From Tetrapisispora phaffii CBS 4417 (Eukaryota; Ascomycota; Saccharomycetes; Saccharomycetales; Saccharomycetaceae), in contig NC_016531.1 in the NCBI RefSeq assembly GCF_000236905.1, positions 372,001-436,000 of the forward strand: 64,000 nt of DNA. The letters are read 5' to 3'. The position numbers and the translations under genes were made by a program. The stretch's first letter is position 1; each line of letters starts with the position of its first letter. Positions 29,955 through 38,475 of this stretch are shown here, one piece after another. A model generated the notes under the pieces. The model did not search any database, was not told the origin of the DNA, and saw nothing but the letters and a program-made list of their open reading frames with translations.

Positions 29955-32147
29955 CTAGATTTTTTCCTTAATGACTGCTGAACTGGTGTTTAGGAGTTCT
30001 TGTAACCATGATAATTCGATTCTGCTCACGTTTCTAGCATAGCTCTTGGTAGTGAAAACGTATTCTATGTACATTATACCAGGACAATTCTTGTTTAGAA
30101 ACAACATAGATGATGGGTGCACACTAATGGTTTCTCCTGTTGTGACAGTTCTGTACGATCTATCTGGCATGCCAATTGCAACGTTCTTTGAGAACCCGCT
30201 TAAAAAACATTTGAGTATGGCTGTTATTTCTTCTTGGTTACCCTTTAATTTACTGGAATGTTCTTCATCTTCCTCATCATCAAAATTAGTATCAAACTTC
30301 TTCTTGTTCTTCTTCTGGGATTTATCTTCGGTGAATAATTTCTTACAATACATTCTCAGTTGTTCTCTAACTTTGACAACATTCTTAAAGCCACGGTATG
30401 AAATTGCTAATTGTTTACACCATTCACTTCTTTCGCCGGAATCTTTATTATTTTGTTCCAACTCATAGAAATATACATCAAATAATTCTTTCATCATTAT
30501 TAGATCACCATATTTAGAACCGTTATTACACAGAGATAACCTTTGTTCATTAATTTCATCTCTTAATTCCGCTGGTGGGTTTAATAATAAATTTTCAACA
30601 CTTAAACAGGAGACAATGTCAATTACTTTTATTAAACATCCGTTTTGGTTAGCAGAAATTAGGACACTACTCAAATGTGGTTGTAATGGTAACAATGACA
30701 TCTGCTCACCCTTTTCGGTAATATGACCGGAATCGTCCAATGCACCTAGTTGATATAACTCTTGTAAACCCATTGCAATAGCATTCTTACCAGGATTCTC
30801 AAACCAAGTCCAGTTGACAATGTCATCTACACCAGCTTTCTTCAACATCAATAATGGAGATGTGACATCAGATCTGACGATTTCTGGCTCACTTTGTGGT
30901 GGTAACTTAACGAAATCAGCTTCTCTGTAAAGTCTGAATGTTTTACCATCAGCCTCTCTGCCAGCTCTACCACTTCTTTGCATGGCACTCGCTTGTGAAA
31001 TTGGAACCGTAAGTAAAGTAGCTAACCCTAATTGATGTCTCCAAACTTTAACTTTACGCAAACCAGAATCAACGACATAACGAATACCAGGGATAGTGAC
31101 AGATGTTTCTGCAATATTGGTACTGAAAACTACTTTTCTTTTAAAACCTTTTATCTTATTGAAAATTAAAGTTTGTTGGGCAGGGGGTAAGGCAGCATAT
31201 AATGGATATCCCACTAACAATGGGACTTTTTCATCCTTTGTTAATGGCTGGGCAATTTTGTTTAATACTGTAACACATTTATCAATCTCCTCTTGACCAG
31301 GTAAGAAGCATAAAATGTCACCAGTTTGTTCTCTTTGATTAATCTGAACGCAAGTCTTAATGACATAATCAACAATGTCATCACAAGGATCTGGTAAATA
31401 ATATTGTGTAACGTCAAACTTACGACCTTCGACAAAAAGAATTGGGGCATCTGCAAAAAATTTACTGAATTTTTCTGCTTGTAAAGTTGCAGACATCACA
31501 ATGACTTTCAAATCTTTTCTTTTGGTCTCTAATAAAGTCCTTAGAAAACCTAAAATTAAATCCGTTAAAACTGTTCTTTCATGTGCTTCATCAATAATAA
31601 TCGTATTATATTCTTTTAAATTCTTGTCCATCATCAATTCTCTCAGCAGCATACCATCTGTAAGGTACTTTAGCCTGGTCCTGGAAGTAGTAGAATTATC
31701 AAATCTAACAGAGTATCCAACTTGGTCACTGACGTTACAACCATGTTCACTGGCAACACGGGTTGCTAAATTAATAGCAGCAACTCTACGAGGTTGTGTG
31801 ACACCAATTGATCCATGTTTTTTACTCTTGTAAATGTCCTCCAATATGAATTGAGGGATTTGTGTCGATTTACCAGAACCAGTTTCACCGATCAGCACAG
31901 TTACTTGATTTGAATTAATGTGAGACATGATTTCATCTTTATTCATATAAACGGGTAAAGTTTTACGGATTGAAAGCAGATCAAGAGCTTTCTTCTTCAG
32001 GTTATCACTATTTAATTTTCTGCCATCAGTACCTGAAGAACTTGAATCCGTATTATGTTCATTAGTTTGATCATCAAAATACATGACATCCTTTCTAGCT
32101 CTTTTAAATGGATGCACTTTCTTTGATATTTTACCACTCTCACTCAT
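29955..32147 (-). CDS. DHR2: DEAH-box RNA helicase Dhr2 (ribosome biogenesis)
   Basis: 730 residues (S. cerevisiae Dhr2: 735). Helicase motifs are in order: I GETGSGKST (residues 87-95), Ia TQPRRVAA, II DEAH, III MSATL, IV-V ILCFLPGQEEID and FSTNIAETS, VI QRSGRAGR. The HA2/OB-type C-terminal region of DEAH proteins follows, ending with LELSWLQELL-like sequence. The N-terminus is short and basic, which together with the length fits the nucleolar 18S-processing helicase Dhr2 rather than the splicing helicases. Position between MUD2 and TEF4 orthologues fits YKL078W. The promoter carries a PAC and an RRPE-like element, the usual pair of the ribosome-biogenesis regulon. Confidence 0.93.
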   Translation of the reverse strand: MSESGKISKKVHPFKRARKDVMYFDDQTNEHNTDSSSSGTDGRKLNSDNLKKKALDLLSIRKTLPVYMNKDEIMSHINSNQVTVLIGETGSGKSTQIPQFILEDIYKSKKHGSIGVTQPRRVAAINLATRVASEHGCNVSDQVGYSVRFDNSTTSRTRLKYLTDGMLLRELMMDKNLKEYNTIIIDEAHERTVLTDLILGFLRTLLETKRKDLKVIVMSATLQAEKFSKFFADAPILFVEGRKFDVTQYYLPDPCDDIVDYVIKTCVQINQREQTGDILCFLPGQEEIDKCVTVLNKIAQPLTKDEKVPLLVGYPLYAALPPAQQTLIFNKIKGFKRKVVFSTNIAETSVTIPGIRYVVDSGLRKVKVWRHQLGLATLLTVPISQASAMQRSGRAGREADGKTFRLYREADFVKLPPQSEPEIVRSDVTSPLLMLKKAGVDDIVNWTWFENPGKNAIAMGLQELYQLGALDDSGHITEKGEQMSLLPLQPHLSSVLISANQNGCLIKVIDIVSCLSVENLLLNPPAELRDEINEQRLSLCNNGSKYGDLIMMKELFDVYFYELEQNNKDSGERSEWCKQLAISYRGFKNVVKVREQLRMYCKKLFTEDKSQKKNKKKFDTNFDDEEDEEHSSKLKGNQEEITAILKCFLSGFSKNVAIGMPDRSYRTVTTGETISVHPSSMLFLNKNCPGIMYIEYVFTTKSYARNVSRIELSWLQELLNTSSAVIKEKI

Positions 32148-32320
32148 ATTGTCTCGAATATGTTCCCTAGCAACGCAATGAAATAACTAATTTCAATTTC
32201 TGTTTTCAATTTCTTAAATGTTTACAAATACAGACAGATATTATCTCTATATATATTGACTAAGATCGGTCAATATATTCATATGTTCATGTTTTATACA
32301 TTGTATATTTTAACAGTTAC

Positions 32321-32331
32321 CATCTCATCGC
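32321..32331 (-). promoter_or_regulatory. PAC element of DHR2
   Basis: CATCTCATCGC on the plus strand is GCGATGAGATG on the DHR2 strand, a perfect PAC core about 175 bp upstream of the ATG, with an RRPE-like run about 20 bp further upstream. This spacing is usual for ribosome-biogenesis genes. Confidence 0.75.
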
Positions 32332-32349
32332 ATCTTAAAATCGTTCATT

Positions 32350-32357
32350 AAATTTTT
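32350..32357 (-). promoter_or_regulatory. RRPE-like element of DHR2
   Basis: AAATTTTT on the plus strand reads AAAAATTT on the DHR2 strand, the core of the Stb3-bound rRNA-processing element. In such AT-rich DNA the motif alone is weak; its closeness to the PAC motif gives it weight. Confidence 0.5.
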
Positions 32358-32585
32358 ATATCTTTTTGTACGTTGTAGCGCTAAGAATCAAAAACTAAAT
32401 GCTGAACCGCCCAGCCTCTCTATCTAGACAATAACTATAACCGATGATATATAAAGTTAAATATGAAGATATTTGAATAGTAAATTGTTACCAGATAAGG
32501 ATATAGTCACGAATATAGCTAAATTGTGATTGATATCTAAAGTCCGTAAACTTATCAAGAAAAAGAGGATGATATTAAAGTTTCA

Positions 32586-33323
32586 ATGAATTTGCTAACA
32601 ATAAAAAGAATAGTAATAATATCTTTGACTACATACTCATTTCTCTTCCACATTATACCTAATTTGACGGTACCTATAGTGCATTCTATAAAACTGGCTG
32701 AAGATCATGATAAAGTATATGGTGTATATGGTTGGTGCGAGAAACACCACGATAATATTTGTACTAAAAGACGTATTGGCTATCCCACAAAAAACCTGAA
32801 TGCTTCGAATCCAAAAAATTTTTTACCATCGTTTACTAATATCCGTGTTACCAAAATCCTTGTGGTACATCCGATAGCCTTGGTATTTGAATTTCTACTC
32901 TGGGTAATGGTCATTTTGTCATCTACCAATAGATACAAAAATAACACTAGATTCACCTTAATATGCGCATTATGGTCCTTGCCTACATTTTTATTAGGTC
33001 TTTTATGTTTATTAGTCGATGTATTACTGTTTCTGGATGCTCTATCATGGTTAGGATGGAACCTGTACCCAGTAACGTTGGCAAATGCTATATCCAGTAC
33101 ACTATTATGGTCGTTAAAGCGTAACATTGCAACGCTTAGGTATGAAGCTCTGTCTAACAGAGAAAATGTCGCAAGCCAAAGCAATAACGCAGACCCAATA
33201 GAAGTATACTCAATAATTGATATTGAATCTGCTTCTGATGATGGCTCATTGCTTCTGATGTCGTCAAACAGAAGTAAAAATGTGTCTATTCTACAACCCA
33301 CTCATTCTTATACAGTAGGTTAA
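32586..33323 (+). CDS. RIM9: Rim9, SUR7/PalI-family protein of the pH-response pathway
   Basis: 245 residues (S. cerevisiae Rim9: 239). Four hydrophobic segments at about 8-28, 92-112, 122-148 and 152-172, with an extracellular loop holding the paired Cys of the SUR7/PalI family (GVYGWCEKHHDNICTKRRIGYP). The C-terminal 65 residues are hydrophilic. Rim9 helps place the pH sensor Rim21 at the plasma membrane upstream of Rim101 processing. Orthologue of YMR063W, followed by AEP1 as in S. cerevisiae. Confidence 0.9.
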   Translation: MNLLTIKRIVIISLTTYSFLFHIIPNLTVPIVHSIKLAEDHDKVYGVYGWCEKHHDNICTKRRIGYPTKNLNASNPKNFLPSFTNIRVTKILVVHPIALVFEFLLWVMVILSSTNRYKNNTRFTLICALWSLPTFLLGLLCLLVDVLLFLDALSWLGWNLYPVTLANAISSTLLWSLKRNIATLRYEALSNRENVASQSNNADPIEVYSIIDIESASDDGSLLLMSSNRSKNVSILQPTHSYTVG

Positions 33324-33340
33324 AATTAACGTCGTGTGAA

Positions 33341-33348
33341 TCACGTGA
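33341..33348. promoter_or_regulatory. E-box TCACGTGA, probable Cbf1-type site
   Basis: Palindromic TCACGTGA in the short space between RIM9 and AEP1, about 125 bp upstream of the AEP1 ATG. Such sites bind Cbf1 or Pho4-type bHLH factors. A centromere reading was considered and rejected. Confidence 0.5.
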
Positions 33349-33471
33349 CCTACATTTGTTGCTGATATTTTTCATTTCAACCAAAAATGAAAGAAAAAAA
33401 TATAAACTATACAGAAAGTATGATGATTTCCAGAGTTAAGGATAATAAAACGAGACAGTATACACAAGTTG

Positions 33472-35280
33472 ATGTATGATTGTTTTCAAAGTTTATTTGA
33501 AACATCTAAGCACTCTGTTCACTCTTTTCTAAAAAGAGATTTTACCCGAGGATCAGCAAAATTGAAAATCACCATGAATCGACAAAATGTTAGGTGTTAT
33601 TCTTTAGCTTCACAAGCTATCCGGAAAGGTAAATTCAGCAATTCGATGCTACATAGGGTGAAATATAATGACAGAGGCAATTCTGAAGTTACTAAGATTG
33701 CACATCCATTTTATAAACCTTCGAAAATTGAAGGAATGACATTATGTTGCACTGAAGTTAAACCTCAGTTGCTAAGTGGTAAAGGGATTATGCCAATTAT
33801 GAAAACTGATCAAAATCAACATACCACTATTTCATTTGATAATAGATTAACCTTTAAATCCGTTAGAAATATTTCAAAGTGGATCAAGAATAATCGGGAA
33901 ATAATCAAAGAAAAAAATATGAACATTGGGAATTTTATTAGTTTAACTGAATCTGCACACAAACATTCGAAAGTTAAAATTAATATATTTAAGTATGATT
34001 CTCTAAAAAATTTTATCAATAAGTTAGAAAATAATGAAGAAATTTCACTTAATGTAAACGATTTTGATTCTGTCGCAAACAAACTGTGTAAATCAGAAGA
34101 CTCTAAATATTTTTTAGAGGATTTTTACTTGTATATACTTCAAAATCATATCAAATCTGATAAAACGTGCATTTTACTGATTAAATCTGTTGAGAATCTT
34201 TTTCAGGGAAGTATAAATAATATCAGAGTTATTGATGATTTATTATTACAAATTTTTCACACAGTTGAAGAAAACAATATTGATTCTGAAAAATTAAGGA
34301 CAGAAATGATGACATTTTTAAACTTTTTGGAGGATGTGTTCAATAACGAAATAAGTAATCTTGGGCTATCCTCAACAACGAAACAGCATATTCTGAACAT
34401 GTACATCAAAAGCGGTTGTTTGGATAAAAGTAAGACACTTTTGTTTAATATTATCGAAAATACTAATAATCTTAATAAAACTTCAATAGTCACCACGTAC
34501 TTAAATCTTATAGATAGATTATCAGTAAATTGGGACGATGCGATTTCTAGGAAAATGGAGTATGCGATTAATATTGGAGGAATTCTCAACAAAATAAATG
34601 AACCTAAAGTTTTTGAATTTTATATTAGAAATTGTAGGCATTATAAAGAACTAGAGGCATTAGTGCAGATTATTGTTGAAAAAGAAGATAACTTTATTCT
34701 TCTAGATAATTTAAAAAAAGAATTGGTTAATAAAGCTGGGAATTTAAGTACTCGCAACACAGAAAATATTATTAATTTATCAATGCTTTATAACACATTA
34801 GAAACTTCAACAACTTCTAAAATTCCAAAATCAATTGCATACGAATTCATTAAGGTGGTCATAGCTAAAGGTGCTTTTAACTTTGCCTCTAACGTTATAG
34901 ATAGAAACGGTTTGAAGTTGGAAACTCCTCTCATATTCTTAATTTTACGCAATATGAAAAGTAGACGATTGTCGATATCTAATCGTTTGATTTTTCAAAA
35001 TTCTTTCATACGCTTCATGGAAAATTATATTTTACCTACTCTAAGAGATTTTAAAAATTTGGAAGAACACAAGTTAGTTTCAATAATGCACGCAATGCTG
35101 CTTCGTAATAATGACATCCTACATTCGGTGAAGGATGTCGAAAATAATGAATCTTTTTTCGATTCAATAATGGCATTATATAGAGACTGTGAAATTCTCG
35201 ATGCTTCTTCATTCAATGAATATATGAAAGGCAATTCAGAAGTTAGATTGTTGCACTTACAAAGATTTTTTACTGCTTAA
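33472..35280 (+). CDS. AEP1: mitochondrial translation factor Aep1 for ATP9/OLI1 mRNA (probable)
   Basis: 602 residues from the ATG at 33472; the frame is open one codon upstream with TTG. A second plausible start is the ATG at 33574, whose product begins MNRQNVRCYSLASQAIRKGKF, a good presequence; S. cerevisiae Aep1 is 518 residues, nearer the shorter form. The rest is helical, Asn/Lys/Ile-rich and without clear motifs, as expected for a fast-evolving mRNA-specific activator. The call rests mainly on position: it follows RIM9 and precedes SOV1 on the same strand, as YMR064W does. Aep1 is needed for translation of the mitochondrial ATP synthase subunit 9 mRNA. Confidence 0.72.
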   Translation: MYDCFQSLFETSKHSVHSFLKRDFTRGSAKLKITMNRQNVRCYSLASQAIRKGKFSNSMLHRVKYNDRGNSEVTKIAHPFYKPSKIEGMTLCCTEVKPQLLSGKGIMPIMKTDQNQHTTISFDNRLTFKSVRNISKWIKNNREIIKEKNMNIGNFISLTESAHKHSKVKINIFKYDSLKNFINKLENNEEISLNVNDFDSVANKLCKSEDSKYFLEDFYLYILQNHIKSDKTCILLIKSVENLFQGSINNIRVIDDLLLQIFHTVEENNIDSEKLRTEMMTFLNFLEDVFNNEISNLGLSSTTKQHILNMYIKSGCLDKSKTLLFNIIENTNNLNKTSIVTTYLNLIDRLSVNWDDAISRKMEYAINIGGILNKINEPKVFEFYIRNCRHYKELEALVQIIVEKEDNFILLDNLKKELVNKAGNLSTRNTENIINLSMLYNTLETSTTSKIPKSIAYEFIKVVIAKGAFNFASNVIDRNGLKLETPLIFLILRNMKSRRLSISNRLIFQNSFIRFMENYILPTLRDFKNLEEHKLVSIMHAMLLRNNDILHSVKDVENNESFFDSIMALYRDCEILDASSFNEYMKGNSEVRLLHLQRFFTA

Positions 35281-35523
35281 CATGATGATGTACAGGAGAG
35301 TATATTTTATTGCATTTGATTATTCCTTTTCTTATTAGAATATAATAAAGAAATAACATTTTCCTTTTCATGTAAATAAAAACTTATAAAGTTTATAATA
35401 TAATAATAATAATATTCATAAATAATGAAATTTCATAATATAACCTTGTCCTAATTTCTATTACTAGTTTATATAATATTAATACATTTCAAATATCGTT
35501 ATAAATACTCATTAATTACAAGA

Positions 35524-37072
35524 TTATTTTAAGACCTTACCGTCAGCAATTTCCTTTGCGACACCGTTGACGATAACAGGTTCATCCCAAGCCCACATGT
35601 TGTTAACAAAAGCCTTGTCTTCTTCCTTAGAGGCATCTAACTTAACGTAAGAGTAAGATTCCCAATCTGGAGCGACATCAAAAGCTGGAGCATATTCTTG
35701 ACCTCTGACTAAAACAGCACCAACGATACCATTATCATTGTTGACACCGTAGACAACTAAAGAACCGAACATGTACTTGATGGAACCAGATAATCTGTTG
35801 AAGAAACCACCGACTAAGTTGTTAGACATGAAAGTTTGAGTTAATTCATCGTTATATTTGTATTCAACCTTCCATAGAGAATATTCTTCTGGATTGTAGT
35901 GTTCCCAGAACCATGGTAAAGCAACCGGTCTGGTGTCTTCATTAGAGTATTTTCTCTTCCAATCATCTAAGACAAAAGTAGCCTTACCTAAAGCTTCTAA
36001 TGGATGCTTAGCTTTCTTTTCTGGAGCTGGTTCAGCGTTTTCAGCTTGCTTAGCTTCCTTCTTATCAGCAGCTGGTTGTTCCTTCTTTTCTTTCTTTTCC
36101 TTCTTTGGAGGAACAAAAGCTAAAGCAGTATCGATGAATTTTAGTTGAGCACCTTCAGTCTTGAAAAATGGAGAAGCAAAAACAGTTTGAACGTATCTAA
36201 CAAGGTTTGGATATTGCTTTCTTTCAGCTTTACCTAACATAGTTGTGAAAGCAAAACCAAAGTTGGCAGCACCAAAGATATCACCCAAACTGATGTCTTC
36301 AGAAGTTAAGAAGGTACAATCTCTTAATTTTCTGTCCATAACACTACAGTAGTATTTGTAAGTGTTTAATTTTTCGTCAAAGACCTTCTTGTTGAAAGGA
36401 ATCACACCTTTAGCCATTAACATTGCTTGAGCTAAGCAATTGATACTGTCGGTGTTGAAAAAAGAAGTACACATAGAAACTAAAGCTTGTTGTTTGATGT
36501 TAGCACCTAATAAGGCCTTCTTAGCTTCTTCATCATCAGATAAATTAATCACTAAATTGAAAGGGATCTATTTTTCTTTTCGTTTAGATTTCAAAATGAA
36601 ATTCAGAGAAAAAGAAAAAGTATTAATCTGTTAGTAAAATAAATTCATTAATCATTGTTAATTTTGAATAGAAATTGAAAATTATAATAAACATTTAACT
36701 TCAGAGTAAAAATTATCGACATATGTGATATTACCAATTTACACACATTCAGACAGGGATAACTGTAAAAATAAGTAAATGTTTCTCATCATTGTAAAAA
36801 AAGTTTATTATATCATTTTCCAAATTTCACCATCCAAAAAAAAAGTTTCATCATTAAAACATACAGTATTGACAAATGGCAACGACTTCGTGAATCTTGA
36901 AACCATCAGCACCTTCGAAAGTTGGGAACTTCTTAATTGGAAACTTGGCAGCAAATTTATCATCAGCAGATGCCAGAGTTTCGATTTTGACATCTAAACC
37001 CAAACCTTCAATAATACATTTGGCTGGGATAGATCTTGGAGATGCATTAACATATAAAGTACCTAAAGACAT
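35524..37072 (-). CDS. TEF4: translation elongation factor 1B gamma, Tef4, with one intron
   Basis: Two exons on the minus strand: exon 1 37072-36865 and exon 2 36551-35524, together 411 codons (S. cerevisiae Tef4: 412). The 5' splice site GTATGT follows ...CAA TAC T, and exon 2 opens after TTTAG, rebuilding ...ICQYLINLSDDEE, which aligns with IQFYLANQVADEK of Tef4 as I recall it. N-terminal GST-like fold, Lys/Glu/Ala-rich linker (PPKKEKKEKKE), then the conserved eEF1G C-terminal domain (HPLEALGKATFVLDDWKRKYSN). It is a subunit of the eEF1A nucleotide-exchange complex. YKL081W also has an intron near this point, and it hosts snR38, as here. Codon bias is strong. A Reb1-type site lies about 230 bp upstream. 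Confidence 0.95.
36552..36864 (-). other. TEF4 spliceosomal intron (313 nt)
   Basis: 5' GTATGT (complement of 36859-36864), branch site TACTAAC (complement of 36630-36636), 3' TTTAG ending at 36552. The branch-to-acceptor distance is about 75 nt. It carries a box C/D snoRNA in its 5' half. Confidence 0.93.
36697..36805 (-). ncRNA. SNR38: intronic box C/D snoRNA, snR38 orthologue
   Basis: Within the TEF4 intron. C box ATGATGA (complement of 36786-36792), D' box CTGA (36749-36752), D box CTGA (36701-36704), and a short terminal stem AACTT/AAGTT (36801-36805 with 36697-36701). Directly upstream of D' is a 13-nt element complementary to the conserved 25S rRNA segment ACAGGGATAACTG (plus-strand copy at 36753-36765). 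By the box D plus five rule the targeted base is the fifth, a G, equivalent to Gm2815 of S. cerevisiae 25S rRNA, the known snR38 target. The host gene is also the same. The ends are approximate; the mature RNA is probably a little shorter. Confidence 0.9.
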
Positions 37073-37301
37073 TTTTCTTTGTTGTTAATTTTATGCAGTA
37101 CTACTATAATTATAAGAAAAAAGAACAGTATTAATCAATTGAAACTTACATCTGCTTATGCATTATTCATGTATTATGTTTTTTCTAATCTCTTTTATAT
37201 TAAATGAAAATTTTTCATCTTCAATTTCCATTGCTTCGTCTACAATTTTCCAAAACTGAAAAATTGGAAAAGGCTTTGCCCTCATCAATATTAAAACTTC
37301 A

Positions 37302-37309
37302 TTACCCGG
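37302..37309 (+). promoter_or_regulatory. Reb1-type site upstream of TEF4
   Basis: TTACCCGG, a full match to the Reb1 core TTACCCG, about 230 bp upstream of the TEF4 ATG, a usual place for a general regulatory factor in a strong promoter. Confidence 0.6.
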
Positions 37310-37337
37310 TTTTGGATAAATTAATCGTACATAGTGA

Positions 37338-37347
37338 CGGCGGCTAA
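37338..37347 (-). promoter_or_regulatory. URS1-like (Ume6) site
   Basis: CGGCGGCTAA on the plus strand, complement TTAGCCGCCG, matches nine bases of the Ume6 consensus TAGCCGCCGA. It is 30 bp from the Reb1-type site. A chance match is possible, but the GC-rich core is conspicuous in this AT-rich gap. Confidence 0.35.
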
Positions 37348-38475
37348 ATTGATAATTTGGGATTTTGTCTGTTTTTTGTGTCACAAAAATATAAAAATAA
37401 ATATAAATTGATTTGCAAAGATAAATGTATTGTTATTTATTCGGTGGCAAATGTTAACTTTTGCTAGTTACATAAGTACTCTTTACAACAGCTTTAGCTG
37501 TTATCTGTTTTGCCTTCTCTCAAAGTCAATAAAAGAGGAAACAGACAAATAATAATAGTGATTAGTAAATAGGGAGCGGTACGTATTGTTGTTTGATTTG
37601 AATCTGAAGTAAAGGTTACCAAAGACGTTAAGGGTGTTAGATGACAGAGTAATTTTAGAGTAGAGTTTGATTTTGCAGTCATGATGTTTATATTGATGGT
37701 AGTTTTGGTTTCGGTAATAACTTGAAGTCACAAAAGTAATTATATGTGCATGTATGTTGTTGTTATTACTGACGTTTAATCGTTATTTGATTCGATAGTG
37801 TAAGAGAATGGTTTAATTACAAGTAAACTTAAAACAAAAGTTAATAGTTTGTTAATGATAATGAGTTTTCACCCTTTATTTAACATTTGGTTTTTTCCAT
37901 GAAAGAGCAAACTTTGGAACAAAATGTAATTATTTCCATATTTGTCGTTTTATATTAAATTATAAAGGACATAAGTGAAGTTTATTGGAATAAGTGATAT
38001 CTATTTATTATATATCAATCATCCCAAAAATTCAACGATCTCAATTGATGCTAGAAAACAAAAAATAGGTAAAGTTCTTAAATGAATTAATTTTGTCACA
38101 CGAGTCTGAAACATGATTTTTCATACTTACAATTTTACTCGAGAAATCAATACATATACTCAAATAGTCTGCATTTTATCAGCTTCTCAATTTAATCATA
38201 TTAAATTTTGATATTAATACCAGATAATTTACAGTTACATTTTTTGGCGCTAACACGAACCGCCCCGTCCATGGGAGTGATTTCTTAGGTATTAAAAAAT
38301 GGTTAAAGATTGAAAAATAAATAGACATCATTTTTGTTGTTAAAAAAAAAAGATGACATATTAAAAAAAGATGTGATGCAAACAAGAATCATACGAATGC
38401 AACTACAACCAAACTAAATAAAGGTTTTAGTCCAACCTGTAAAACTTTAATTCTAAAATATAAATAATATTATTC

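Larger units (their letters stand above)
32148..32585. other. divergent promoter region DHR2/RIM9
   Basis: 438 bases holding the PAC and RRPE-like motifs of DHR2 (listed). Otherwise AT-rich with no gene. Confidence 0.6.
37073..38475. other. long divergent region TEF4/SOV1
   Basis: 1.4 kb, the largest gap. Near TEF4 it contains a Reb1-type octamer and a URS1-like site (both listed), inside an open frame (37163-37384, minus strand) that has protein-like composition but no ATG until its 33rd codon. In the ancestral order KAR5, RRP14 or HOT13 could lie here; I recognise no remnant. The middle (37430-38200) is AT-rich with no supported gene. Upstream of SOV1 is a small GC-rich spot around 38246-38276. 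Confidence 0.5.

Noticed and set aside
33339..33440. Possible point centromere: TCACGTGA (element I-like) followed about 80 bp later by TGATTTCCAGAG
   Set aside because: The intervening DNA is not extremely AT-rich, the essential CCGAA core of element III is absent, and the space is the 150-bp promoter of AEP1. A Cbf1-type promoter site explains it.
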